A stretch of 64,000 nucleotides of DNA from Mycobacterium persicum (GTDB lineage: Bacteria > Actinomycetota > Actinomycetes > Mycobacteriales > Mycobacteriaceae). This document shows, in pieces, positions 11,554-19,958 of the stretch. Below the pieces are notes generated by a model. The model saw only the letters and a list, made by a program, of their open reading frames with translations. It was not told where the DNA came from and made no database searches. Position 1 is the first letter of the stretch. Each line of letters opens with the position of its first letter. The DNA lies in NCBI RefSeq assembly GCF_002086675.1, contig NZ_MVIF01000010.1, positions 30,703 to 94,702 of the forward strand, written 5' to 3'. The position numbers and the translations under genes were made by a program.

Positions 11554-11912
11554 CCGGGCACCGCACGTCTGAGGAAGCCACAGGAAAGTCTCGGACACGA
11601 TTTGGCTTCGCCGTGACTTAAAGTCGCGGCTCCTGGCTGACCTGCGGAGCTATTGCACCACAGCCCTGTTCACACCAGCTGCCAGCCGCGGCACACCGCG
11701 GTTCACCACACCCGCAAGCGCGCCTGCGGGGTAGTCGCCGTCCCGCGGCCACGGTCTGACCGGCTATACGCTGACCGCGGCCCGCGGCCTGCCGCACATG
11801 TCGTGATGCACGTCGACGGTCTCCGTCCTATTCCCGCACCCGCACCCACGCCTAAGCCGAAGCCACGCCGAAGCCGCCGCGAAGGCCACAACAGTCAAGG
11901 GGCTGTGACGCA
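11554..11912. other. Intergenic stretch between SPFH gene and first PPE gene
   Basis: No convincing gene is seen in these 359 bases. A GC-rich inverted pair (CCGCGG around 11686-11701) could form a weak hairpin. The last bases carry the PPE ribosome binding region AAGGGGCTGTGACGCA, which is nearly the same as the one upstream of the second PPE gene. Confidence 0.5.
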
Positions 11913-13049
11913 ATGGATTACGCATTCTTGCCGCCGGAGATCAACTCTGCGCGAATCTACAGTGGCCCGGGACCGCGCTCGTTACTGGCTGCTGCGGGGA
12001 GCTGGGATACGGTAGCCGCCGAATTGACGTCCGCGGCCGCGGGCTACGGCTCGGTGATCTCGACCCTGACCGCGATGTATTGGTGCGGTCCGGCGTCGGT
12101 GTCCATGCTGGCAACGGCTGTTCCATTTGTCGAATGGCTGGAAACGACTGCCGCCCAAGCGAAGGAGTCCGCTGATCAGACCAGAGCGGCAGCGGCCGCG
12201 TTCGAGCAGGCCCATGCGATGACGGTTCCTCCCGCAGTGGTCGCGGCCAACCGCAGCAGGCTGAAGGCGCTGATCATGTCGAACTTCTTCGGGCAGAACA
12301 CTGCGGCGATCGCGGCTACCGAGGCGCAATATGTGGAAATGTGGGCCCAGGACGCCGCCGCCATGTACGGCTACGCGAGCAACGCGGCCGCCGCCACGGC
12401 GCTGACGCCGTTTTCCTACCCTGAGCTGAGCGTCAACCCGGCCGGGGTGCTCGCCCAGAGCGCCGCGGGCAGCCAAGCCATCGGCGGATTCGCCGGAAAC
12501 ACCGCGACCGTGTTGTCGTGGTTGGCTTCCCTGGCGCCCGAGGCCCTGCAGGCGGTCCAGGATTGGCCGAATATTCTGCCCGAGGACTTCACCATTCTTG
12601 ACGCCATATTCGCGGTCTATGCAACCATGGACGTGTCACAGGATGTCGAGTCGGTCGCTGCCGGAATCATCGGGGCCGAGGACAACCTGGGCCTGTTTGG
12701 GACCACCGAAAATCCAGCGGAGTTGCTGCCGGCCGACCTCTCCCCGGTCTTCCCGGCGGCCGAAAGCAGTGCTGGCGCAGGGCCGTCTAACGTGGTAACC
12801 GCGAGCATGAGCCGGGCGGGCTCGATCGGCCCGTTGTCCGTGCCAGCGTCTTGGACCGCGCCGTCGACCGGCCCCGTAACGGCGTTGTCCGGCAGCGGCT
12901 TGACCACCCTCCCCGGGACCGAGGTACCCGATCACGGCCCGCCGGGGGTACCCGGCACGCCGGCCGGCGCCTTGAAGCGAGCCTCGGGCGTCATGCCCCG
13001 CTACGGGGTTCGGCTCACCGTGATGTCGCGCCCACCGGCGGCCGGCTGA
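11913..13049 (+). CDS. PPE-SVP protein, full-length (PPE50 position)
   Basis: The 378-residue protein starts [20 protein letters not shown] and has the roughly 180-residue PPE domain, with the WxG-like YWCGPAS turn near residue 50 and the MWAQDAAAMYGYA helix. The C-terminal part carries the SVP motif (SIGPLSVPASW) and the conserved GVRLTVMSRPPAAG tail. PPE proteins are secreted by type VII systems, and members of this sublineage act at the mycobacterial surface. In M. tuberculosis the first of the two PPE genes here (PPE50) encodes only about 132 residues. This one is intact and similar throughout to its neighbour, a tandem duplication. No PE partner is adjacent. Confidence 0.9.
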   Translation: MDYAFLPPEINSARIYSGPGPRSLLAAAGSWDTVAAELTSAAAGYGSVISTLTAMYWCGPASVSMLATAVPFVEWLETTAAQAKESADQTRAAAAAFEQAHAMTVPPAVVAANRSRLKALIMSNFFGQNTAAIAATEAQYVEMWAQDAAAMYGYASNAAAATALTPFSYPELSVNPAGVLAQSAAGSQAIGGFAGNTATVLSWLASLAPEALQAVQDWPNILPEDFTILDAIFAVYATMDVSQDVESVAAGIIGAEDNLGLFGTTENPAELLPADLSPVFPAAESSAGAGPSNVVTASMSRAGSIGPLSVPASWTAPSTGPVTALSGSGLTTLPGTEVPDHGPPGVPGTPAGALKRASGVMPRYGVRLTVMSRPPAAG

Positions 13050-13529
13050 TCACCGGCCACACCTTTCGTCGACTCCGGCAACCGGCCGCGGTGTCGCTAC
13101 CGGGATATCTGCGACCGAGGATCGGGCAAATCGCGATCGCCGAGCAGCCCCGGCAAACTTTCGTTTCTCTCTGGTTCGTGTGGCGAATTCACTGCGAATT
13201 CATGTAGCCGTCGCCTAATATTCACTCCAACCGGCGTACGCGGTCGGCTGTGGCTTGCCAGTTTTAGGGCATTCCGGAATCGAAGGTCACCCAACATGCC
13301 CTGTGCGAATGGCCCACCAGCGACCCACCTCCCACGACGCCACGTGAAAAGAGCCCGAAAAGTTCTGGGCCGCAATCTCACTGACCCGGCGCGCTGTTAG
13401 TCCCGGGTTCCGGACCGACGGGAACAACCTGTCGTCCACGACACCGCCAACGCGGCACCTATCACGCCGGCACCGAACCGATCGCGGGGCACGTCCCACC
13501 GTACGAACTACCTAAGGAGCTGTGACACA
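13050..13529. other. Intergenic stretch between the two PPE genes
   Basis: These 480 bases contain no open frame with gene-like features. The final bases (CTAAGGAGCTGTGACACA) provide the ribosome binding site of the second PPE gene and repeat the sequence before the first PPE gene. Confidence 0.5.
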
Positions 13530-14669
13530 ATGGATTTCGCTTTATTGCCACCGGAAGTCAACTCCGGCCGGATGTACACCGGTCCCGGCCCGACCTCACT
13601 GCTCGCGGCGGCGGGCAGCTGGGACGCGCTGGCCACCGAGCTGGACACCACCGCCCAGACCTACGAATCGGTGGTGTCGGGCCTCACCACTTTGGATTGG
13701 TACGGCCCGGCATCGGAGTCGATGGCCGCAAGGGTCGCCCCCTATGTGAGTTGGCTCTACACGACCGCGACCCAGACAAAGCAGACGGCCATGCAGGCCA
13801 GGGCCGCTGCGGCGGCCTTCGACCAAGCGTTTGCGATGACCGTGCCACCGCCGGCGATCGCGGCCAACCGCATCCAGCTGATGGCGTTGATCGCCACCAA
13901 CTTCTTCGGCCAGAACACGGCAGCGATCGCGGCCACCGAGGCGCAGTACGCCGAGATGTGGGCCCAGGACGCGGCGGCGATGTACGGCTACGCCACCGGC
14001 TCAACGGCGGCGGCGCAACTGACACCGTTCCCCTCACCGTCGCAGATCACCGATCCGGCCGGGCTGGGCGCGCAAAGCGCCGCCGTCGCCCAGGCCAACG
14101 CCAGCGCGGCCGCCACGGACCCGATTTCGCAGCTGGTTGCCGCGGTGTCCCAATCCCTGGGGGCGTTGTCCGGATTACAAATACCCAATTTCCTTCCTGC
14201 CGACTACGCCGTCCTTGACGGGATATTCGCCATCTACGCGACGTTCAGCGCGATTGACAGCGTCGAGTCGATCGCCGACGGCATCATCGGCGATGAAGCC
14301 GCATTGGCTCCGGCGTTGACCAGCGCAACCGAGACCCTGCCGGCCGAGGCCGGTTCGGTGCTCGCCGCGGCGCAACAGCCGACCGGCGCCGCACTGGGGT
14401 TGGGTGGCAACGCGGTGCTTGCGAGTGCCGGCCGGGCCGGTTCTATCGGGCAACTATCCGTGCCGGCGAGCTGGGCCGCCCCGGCAACCCGGACTGTCGC
14501 GGCATTGTCGCCCGCGGGCCTGACGACGATACCGGGCACCGAGGAGGTCGGGGCAGGCACGCCGGGTGTCCCGGGAATGGCGGTGCCGGCGCCGTCACGT
14601 GCCTCCGGCGTGCTGCCCCGTTACGGGGTGAGGCTCACGGTCATGGCACATCCACCGGCGGCCGGATGA
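13530..14669 (+). CDS. PPE-SVP protein (PPE51-like)
   Basis: The 379-residue protein begins MDFALLPPEVNSGRMYTGPG. It keeps the DWYGPAS turn, the NFFGQNTAAIAATEAQYAEMWAQDAAAMYGYA block, the SIGQLSVPASW motif and the tail GVRLTVMAHPPAAG. Length and tail match M. tuberculosis PPE51 (380 residues), a surface protein implicated in uptake of nutrients such as glycerol and trehalose. AAGGAG lies ten bases upstream of the ATG. Position immediately before the hisN region agrees with Rv3136. The transport function is family knowledge, not visible in the sequence. Confidence 0.92.
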   Translation: MDFALLPPEVNSGRMYTGPGPTSLLAAAGSWDALATELDTTAQTYESVVSGLTTLDWYGPASESMAARVAPYVSWLYTTATQTKQTAMQARAAAAAFDQAFAMTVPPPAIAANRIQLMALIATNFFGQNTAAIAATEAQYAEMWAQDAAAMYGYATGSTAAAQLTPFPSPSQITDPAGLGAQSAAVAQANASAAATDPISQLVAAVSQSLGALSGLQIPNFLPADYAVLDGIFAIYATFSAIDSVESIADGIIGDEAALAPALTSATETLPAEAGSVLAAAQQPTGAALGLGGNAVLASAGRAGSIGQLSVPASWAAPATRTVAALSPAGLTTIPGTEEVGAGTPGVPGMAVPAPSRASGVLPRYGVRLTVMAHPPAAG

Positions 14670-14674
14670 CTCGA

Positions 14675-15019
14675 TTAGTCGGGCCGCGACTCCGGTGGCG
14701 GCTCGGCCGGTGCGAAGTTCCAATTGTCAGGATTCTTCGGCGAATACACGACCGGAAGCACCTGACCGATGGCCGGCCACTGGCTGGCGTCGACCGCCAT
14801 CCGCCGATAAACACTGTGCTCGTTGACGGTTGGGCCGTTGATGACGCCGGAGATGGTGACGAACTGCTCACCGGCCGCGTCCGGCCGGGGACTGACGCCG
14901 GTCACCAGCAGCGTGCCGCTCGCCAGCGCACCGCGCGGACCCGGCGGAAAGAACCGCGGAGCAAGAAACACCACCAGGACCGCAACCAAAATGAGCAGCA
15001 CGCCAAATTCCCATCCCAC
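14675..15019 (-). CDS. Small membrane-anchored conserved hypothetical protein
   Basis: A 114-residue protein can be read from GTG 15019 ([21 protein letters not shown]). One N-terminal membrane helix (about 5-20) is followed by a roughly 90-residue soluble domain with [30 protein letters not shown] and a Pro-rich end. I chose this start because the hydrophobic helix then begins directly, and because a longer frame would run into hisN, which starts 24 bases away on the other strand. I do not recognise the family. Beta-strand-like repeats of T/V/G suggest an outward-facing beta domain. The stop lies six bases from the PPE51 stop on the opposite strand. Confidence 0.65.
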   Translation of the reverse strand: MGWEFGVLLILVAVLVVFLAPRFFPPGPRGALASGTLLVTGVSPRPDAAGEQFVTISGVINGPTVNEHSVYRRMAVDASQWPAIGQVLPVVYSPKNPDNWNFAPAEPPPESRPD

Positions 15020-15042
15020 GCCGCCATGGTAGGACTGCTGGC

Positions 15043-15825
15043 GTGAGTCAGCAGGATCTACGCCTTGCGTTGGCGCTCGCCGATCGTGCGGACGCGGTGA
15101 CGCGCGCCCGGTTCGGCGCGCTCGACCTGCACGTCGACACCAAGCCCGACCTGACGCCGGTGACCGACGCCGACCGAGCGGTTGAAGCCGACATCCGTGC
15201 CGCACTCGCCCAGGAACGTCCGGGTGACAGCATCCTCGGCGAAGAGTTCGGCGGAACCGCCACTTTCCGCGGACGACAATGGATTGTCGACCCGATCGAC
15301 GGCACCAAGAACTTCGTGCGCGGGGTGCCGGTGTGGGCCAGTTTGATCGCCTTGCTCGACGACGGCGTTCCGTCCGTCGGGGTGGTGAGCGCGCCCGCGC
15401 TGCACCGACGGTGGTGGGCCGCGCACGGCCAGGGTGCGTTTGCCTCAGTCGACGGCACGCAACCGCGCCGGCTGTCGGTTTCCTCAGTGCCGGAACTGGA
15501 TTCGGCGAGCTTGTCGTTCTCGAGCCTCTCGGGCTGGGCACAGCTCGGCTTGCGAGACCGTTTCATCGAGCTGACCGATGCGGTGTGGCGGGTGCGCGGC
15601 TACGGCGACTTCCTGTCTTACTGCCTCGTGGCCGAGGGCGCCGTCGATATCGCCGCCGAACCGGAGGTGTCGGTGTGGGATCTGGCTGCGCTGGACATCC
15701 TGGTACGCGAGGCGGGAGGCCAACTCACCAGCTTGGACGGCACACCCGGACCGCACGGCGGCAACGCGGTGGCGACCAACGGCCTACTGCACCAGGGGGT
15801 TCTGGCCAGGCTCCACGCGGCGTAG
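15043..15825 (+). CDS. hisN: Histidinol-phosphatase, inositol-monophosphatase family
   Basis: The 260-residue protein has the metal-dependent phosphatase motifs of the IMPase superfamily: GEEFGG (metal Glu), the DPIDGTKNF motif (two Asp ligands), and a late [15 protein letters not shown] containing the third-metal Asp. The M. tuberculosis counterpart Rv3137 has been assigned as the histidinol-phosphate phosphatase of histidine synthesis. Inositol-1-phosphate activity is possible in this fold, so the substrate call rests on orthology. It starts at GTG 15043 and is followed after 19 bases by the radical SAM gene, a conserved pair. Confidence 0.9.
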   Translation: MSQQDLRLALALADRADAVTRARFGALDLHVDTKPDLTPVTDADRAVEADIRAALAQERPGDSILGEEFGGTATFRGRQWIVDPIDGTKNFVRGVPVWASLIALLDDGVPSVGVVSAPALHRRWWAAHGQGAFASVDGTQPRRLSVSSVPELDSASLSFSSLSGWAQLGLRDRFIELTDAVWRVRGYGDFLSYCLVAEGAVDIAAEPEVSVWDLAALDILVREAGGQLTSLDGTPGPHGGNAVATNGLLHQGVLARLHAA

Positions 15826-15844
15826 CCTGGCGTCCGAGAATGAC

Positions 15845-16951
15845 ATGACTGCCGTTGCTTCGCCGGACGACCCGTTCACCATCCCGACGAGACACTGGCA
15901 CCGCCTCGATGACGGCCGGATCCAGTGCGACGTATGCCCGCGCGCCTGCAAGCTGCACGAGGGGCAGCGCGGGCTCTGCTTCGTCCGCGGCCGCCGTGCC
16001 GACCGGATTGTGCTGACCAGCTATGGACGCTCCAGCGGGTTCTGCGTCGATCCGGTCGAGAAGAAGCCGCTCAACCATTTCTTGCCCGGGTCGGCCGTGC
16101 TGTCGTTCGGCACCGCGGGGTGCAACCTGGCATGCAAGTTCTGCCAAAACTGGGACATCTCCAAGTCGCGGGAGACCGATACCCTTGCCGGCCGCGCCGG
16201 TCCCGACGACATCGCTGGTGCTGTCGACGAATTAGGTTGTCGCAGTGTGGCATTCACTTACAACGATCCGACGATCTTCTGGGAATACGCCGCCGATGTC
16301 GCCGACGCCTGCCATCAACGGGGCATCAAAGCGATCGCGGTGACGGCCGGGTACATGTGTCCGGCCCCGCGCGCGGAGTTCTACCGGCATATCGACGCCG
16401 CCAATGTCGACCTGAAGGCGTTCACCGAAGACTTCTACCGCAAGGTCTGCGTCGGCCACCTGCGCGATGTGCTCGACACCCTCGTTTACCTACACAACGA
16501 GACGAACGTCTGGCTCGAGATCACCACCCTGCTGATCCCGGGCCGTAACGACAGCGATGCGGAGCTCGCCGCCGAATGCGCATGGGTTCGCGAAAACCTG
16601 GGCGTCGACGTGCCGATGCATTTCACCGCATTCCATCCGGACTACAAGATGACCGACACGCCGCCGACGCCGCCGGCCACCCTGACGCGGGCCCGTCGGA
16701 TCGGCATCGACGAAGGCCTGCGCTTCGTCTACACCGGAAACGTCCACGACACCGAGGGCGGCACCACACACTGCCCGGGATGCGGGACTGCGGTGGTGGT
16801 TCGCGATTGGTATGCGATGCGGGTTTATGCGCTGACCGATGACGGATGCTGCCGATCGTGTGACCGTCAGTTGGCCGGTGTGTACGACGGCCCCGCGGGC
16901 GGTTGGGGCCGGCGGCGGCTTCCGCTGCCCACCAGCCTGTCAACGGTGTGA
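15845..16951 (+). CDS. amrS: AmmeMemoRadiSam-type radical SAM enzyme (annotated PflA in M. tuberculosis)
   Basis: The 368-residue protein carries the radical SAM cluster motif CNLACKFC (Cx3Cx2C). It is preceded by an N-terminal Cys-rich segment (CDVCPRACKLHEGQRGLCFVR) and followed by C-terminal CPGCG and CCRSC pairs, likely an extra metal site. This is the layout of the radical SAM member of the AmmeMemoRadiSam system, not of a true pyruvate-formate-lyase activase. The ATG at 15845 was chosen because upstream in-frame sequence overlaps hisN out of frame. The partner Memo and AMMECR1 genes are not in the window. The substrate is unknown. Confidence 0.88.
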   Translation: MTAVASPDDPFTIPTRHWHRLDDGRIQCDVCPRACKLHEGQRGLCFVRGRRADRIVLTSYGRSSGFCVDPVEKKPLNHFLPGSAVLSFGTAGCNLACKFCQNWDISKSRETDTLAGRAGPDDIAGAVDELGCRSVAFTYNDPTIFWEYAADVADACHQRGIKAIAVTAGYMCPAPRAEFYRHIDAANVDLKAFTEDFYRKVCVGHLRDVLDTLVYLHNETNVWLEITTLLIPGRNDSDAELAAECAWVRENLGVDVPMHFTAFHPDYKMTDTPPTPPATLTRARRIGIDEGLRFVYTGNVHDTEGGTTHCPGCGTAVVVRDWYAMRVYALTDDGCCRSCDRQLAGVYDGPAGGWGRRRLPLPTSLSTV

Positions 16952-16973
16952 ATTAACTAACACCAGCCCCATT

Positions 16974-16995
16974 TATCTTACTCGGGAGTAAGATA
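16974..16995. promoter_or_regulatory. Perfect 22-bp palindrome upstream of fadE24
   Basis: Arms TATCTTACTC and GAGTAAGATA are exact inverted repeats around GG. The centre lies about 50 bases upstream of the fadE24 ATG, in an otherwise AT-rich patch. Its size and symmetry suit a TetR-type dimer operator overlapping the promoter. No regulator gene is adjacent. Confidence 0.75.
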
Positions 16996-17033
16996 GGGTT
17001 ATCGCATCGCCCCAACGACAGAGGCAAGCTGAC

Positions 17034-18464
17034 ATGACCAACACAATTCCTGCTGCTCCTGCTGCTGAACCCGCTTCCGGCTCGCCGGCTCCGCGCTCCC
17101 GATCGCGCCTGCCGCGCCGCGGCCGCCAAAGCGCAATCGGACTGCAGCCGCACAAGCGGAGCGGCATCGACGTCGCCCTGGCCTTCCTGACGCCCATCGT
17201 CGGTCAGGAATTCCTGGACAAGTACCACCTGCGCGATCCGCTGAACCGGACGTTGCGCTACGGCGCCAAGACGATCTTCTCCACCTCCGGGGCCGCAAGC
17301 CGGCAGTTCCGGCGGGTGCAGGGCCTCCGCGGCGGCCCCACCCGGCTCAAGGCCAGCGGCAAAGACTATTTCGACCTCACGCCCGACGACGACCAAAGGA
17401 TGATCGTCGAGACCGTGGACGAGTTCGCCGCAGAAATTCTGCGACCCGCCGCACACGACGCCGACGAAGCCGCGACCTACCCGGTCGACCTCATCGCCAA
17501 AGCCGCCGAACTCGGCATCACCGCAATCAATATTCCCGAGGACTTCGACGGCATCGCCGAGCACCGCTCCAGCGTGACCAACGTGCTGGTGGCCGAGGCA
17601 TTGGCGTACGGCGACATGGGGCTGGCGTTGCCGATCCTGGCCCCCGGCGGTGTGGCCGCAGCGCTGACCCATTGGGGCAGCGCCGATCAGCAGTCCACCT
17701 ACCTCGCCGAGTTCGCCGGTGAGAACGTTCCACAGGCGTGTGTGGCGCTCGCCGAACCGCAACCGCTGTTCGACCCCACCCGGCTAAAAGCGACCGCCAT
17801 CCGCACCCCGTCCGGCTACCGGCTGGACGGCGTCAAGTCGTTGGTCCCGGCCGCTGCCGCCGCCGAGCTGTTCATCGTCGCCGCGCAGCTGGACGGCAAA
17901 CCGGCGTTGTTCATTGTCGAGTCGTCGGCCAAGGGTCTGACCGTCAAGCCGGACCCGAGTATGGGCATCCGCGCCGCGGCCCTGGGCCAGGTCGATCTCG
18001 CCGGGGTTTCCGTCCCGCTGAGCGCGCGCCTGGGTGAGGACCAGGCGAGCGACGCCGACTACTCGGAAGCGATCGCGCTGGCCCGGCTCGGCTGGGCGGC
18101 GCTGGCGGTCGGCACCTCACATGCGGTTCTCGACTACGTCGTCCCCTACGTGAAAGAACGCCAGGCCTTCGGCGAACCGATCGCGCACCGGCAGGCCGTC
18201 GCGTTCATGTGTGCCAACATCGCCATCGAGTTGGACGGACTGCGGCTGATCACCTGGCGCGGGGCGTCTCGCGCCGAGCAGGGACTGCCCTTCGCCCGGG
18301 AGGCCGCGCTGGCCAAGAGGCTGGGCGCCGACAAGGGGATGCAAATCGGCCTGGACGGCGTCCAGCTGTTGGGCGGTCACGGTTTCACCAAGGAGCACCC
18401 GGTCGAACGCTGGTATCGCGACCTGCGGGCCATCGGCGTCGCCGAGGGTGTTGTCGTTATCTGA
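17034..18464 (+). CDS. fadE24: Acyl-CoA dehydrogenase-like protein FadE24
   Basis: The 476-residue protein is similar in length and position to M. tuberculosis FadE24 (Rv3139). An N-terminal basic tail of about 40 residues precedes an acyl-CoA dehydrogenase fold, with a recognisable C-terminal helix bundle (RQAFGEPIAHRQAVAFMCANIAIELDG, then LLGGHGFTKEHPVERWYRD). The FAD/substrate segment that normally reads LTEPxxGSD is replaced by ALAEPQPLFD, so the FAD-binding mid-domain is degenerate. This fits the mycobacterial pattern in which paired FadEs form mixed tetramers, with fadE23 immediately downstream as partner (inference). A perfect palindrome precedes it. Confidence 0.9.
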   Translation: MTNTIPAAPAAEPASGSPAPRSRSRLPRRGRQSAIGLQPHKRSGIDVALAFLTPIVGQEFLDKYHLRDPLNRTLRYGAKTIFSTSGAASRQFRRVQGLRGGPTRLKASGKDYFDLTPDDDQRMIVETVDEFAAEILRPAAHDADEAATYPVDLIAKAAELGITAINIPEDFDGIAEHRSSVTNVLVAEALAYGDMGLALPILAPGGVAAALTHWGSADQQSTYLAEFAGENVPQACVALAEPQPLFDPTRLKATAIRTPSGYRLDGVKSLVPAAAAAELFIVAAQLDGKPALFIVESSAKGLTVKPDPSMGIRAAALGQVDLAGVSVPLSARLGEDQASDADYSEAIALARLGWAALAVGTSHAVLDYVVPYVKERQAFGEPIAHRQAVAFMCANIAIELDGLRLITWRGASRAEQGLPFAREAALAKRLGADKGMQIGLDGVQLLGGHGFTKEHPVERWYRDLRAIGVAEGVVVI

Positions 18465-18496
18465 GTCGTTATCTGATCCGAGCTGAAAGTCCAACG

Positions 18497-19705
18497 ATGC
18501 CAATCAATCTGGAATTACCCCGCAAACTGCAGGCCGTGATGACCATGACCCATCAGGGTGCCGCCGAAATCATGCGGCCGGTATCGCGCAAATACGATCT
18601 GAAAGAACATGCATACCCGGTCGAACTGGACACCATGATGAGCCTGTTCGAGGGTGTCGCGGACGCCAAATCGGTCGCCTTCGCCGGAGCTGATGCGCTG
18701 GGCGACACCGAATCCACCACCGACAACCACAACGGCGCCAACATGGCCGCACTGCTGCAGACGCTGGAGGCCTGCTGGGGTGACGTCGCGCTGATGTTGA
18801 CGGTCCCCTACCAGGGGCTGGGCAACGCGGCCATCTCCGCGGTCGCCACCGAAGAGCAACTCGAGCGGCTGGGCAAGGTATGGGCGGCGATGGCCATCAC
18901 CGAACCGGGATTCGGATCCGATTCGGCCGCCGTGTCGACGACCGCCACCCTCGACGGCGACGAGTATGTAATCAACGGCGAAAAGATCTTTGTCACCGCC
19001 GGATCGCGCGCCACCCACATCGTGGTCTGGGCCACCCTCGACAAGTCGAAGGGCCGTGCGGCGATCAAGTCGTTCATCGTGCCGCGTGAGCACCCGGGTG
19101 TGACGGTCGAACGTCTCGAACACAAGCTCGGTATCAAGGCTTCCGACACGGCGGTGATTCGCTTCGATAACGCGCGCATCCCCAAGGACAACCTGCTGGG
19201 AAACCCGGAAATTCAAGAGGGCAAGGGCTTTTCCGGGGTGATGGAGACTTTCGACAATACCCGGCCGATTGTTGCCGCCATGGCTATCGGGGTCGGGCGT
19301 GCGGCGTTGGAGGAGATCCGCAAGATCCTCACCAATGCCGGGGTCGAGATCGACTATGACAAACCCGCATATGTGCAGAGCGCTGCCGCCGCCGAGTTTC
19401 TGCGGATGGAGGCCGAATGGGAGGCCAGCTACCTGCTGGCGCTGCGCGCGGCATGGCAGGCCGACAACAACATTCCCAACTCCAAGGAAGCCTCGATGAG
19501 CAAGGCCAAGGCCGGCCGGATGGCCAGCGACGTCACCCTGAAGAGCGTCGAATTAGCCGGTGCCACAGGCTATTCCGAACAAACGCTGCTGGAGAAGTGG
19601 GCCCGCGACTCCAAGATCCTGGATATTTTCGAAGGCACCCAGCAGATCCAGCAACTGGTGGTCGCCCGTCGGCTGCTGGGCCTGTCGTCCGCCGAGCTGA
19701 AGTAA
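18497..19705 (+). CDS. fadE23: Acyl-CoA dehydrogenase FadE23
   Basis: The 402-residue protein from ATG 18497 (MPINLELPRKLQAVMTMTH) is a canonical acyl-CoA dehydrogenase: AITEPGFGSDSAAVSTTA, the YVINGEKIFVTAGS strand and the terminal ILDIFEGTQQIQQLVVARRLLG signature. It oxidises an acyl-CoA to the 2-enoyl-CoA with FAD. An in-frame extension to 18209 overlaps fadE24 and is rejected. It follows fadE24 by 32 bases and is likely co-transcribed. In M. tuberculosis fadB4 comes directly after it; here an aromatic-degradation block intervenes. Confidence 0.92.
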   Translation: MPINLELPRKLQAVMTMTHQGAAEIMRPVSRKYDLKEHAYPVELDTMMSLFEGVADAKSVAFAGADALGDTESTTDNHNGANMAALLQTLEACWGDVALMLTVPYQGLGNAAISAVATEEQLERLGKVWAAMAITEPGFGSDSAAVSTTATLDGDEYVINGEKIFVTAGSRATHIVVWATLDKSKGRAAIKSFIVPREHPGVTVERLEHKLGIKASDTAVIRFDNARIPKDNLLGNPEIQEGKGFSGVMETFDNTRPIVAAMAIGVGRAALEEIRKILTNAGVEIDYDKPAYVQSAAAAEFLRMEAEWEASYLLALRAAWQADNNIPNSKEASMSKAKAGRMASDVTLKSVELAGATGYSEQTLLEKWARDSKILDIFEGTQQIQQLVVARRLLGLSSAELK

Positions 19706-19738
19706 GCGCAGACCCGCTTGACTCGTTACCGTTGAGCG

Positions 19739-19759
19739 CCGGAGTGAGTTTCGCTCCGG
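19739..19759. terminator. Candidate hairpin after fadE23
   Basis: CCGGAG and CTCCGG arms flank a nine-base loop 34 bases after the fadE23 stop. There is no T-run, so intrinsic termination is uncertain, but placement between convergent transcripts fits. Confidence 0.35.
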
Positions 19760-19850
19760 TCACAGGAGTCTCCGCGGGTTCGAGTGCTGGTTTTGCCCGG
19801 CTCTGCGCGGCACGTCGTTGCGTGTGTGCGTGACCGCGGTGAAACAGTTC

Positions 19851-19958
19851 GTCCATGCCGGGATACCGCAATGTCAACGGGCCGATCGGCGCAACGCCGG
19901 CGTCCGCCGCGGCGAGCAGGGCGGCGGCTTCGTCGATCATGCCGGGCAGCAGCGTCAT
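19851..19958 (-). pseudogene. Truncated 2-hydroxypentadienoate hydratase (MhpD/HsaE-type) remnant
   Basis: Immediately after the TetR gene, with an ATGA start/stop overlap, a minus-strand frame reads IDEAAALLAAADAG, then VAPIGPLTLRYPGMD. This matches the start of 2-keto-4-pentenoate hydratases (an A-x-x-L-x-x-A helix, then P-I-x-x-L-T-x-x-Y-P-x-x-D). After 36 codons similarity stops where the family continues with an A-Y-x-I-Q helix and the GxKVGLT motif, and the frame runs on into fadE23 antisense sequence. The gene appears to have lost everything beyond its first tenth. The enzyme would act after the ring-cleavage hydrolase encoded nearby. Confidence 0.6.

Noticed and set aside
15845..16951. 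Pyruvate-formate-lyase activase assignment
   Set aside because: No PFL gene is nearby, and the additional N- and C-terminal Cys pairs match the AmmeMemoRadiSam enzyme.
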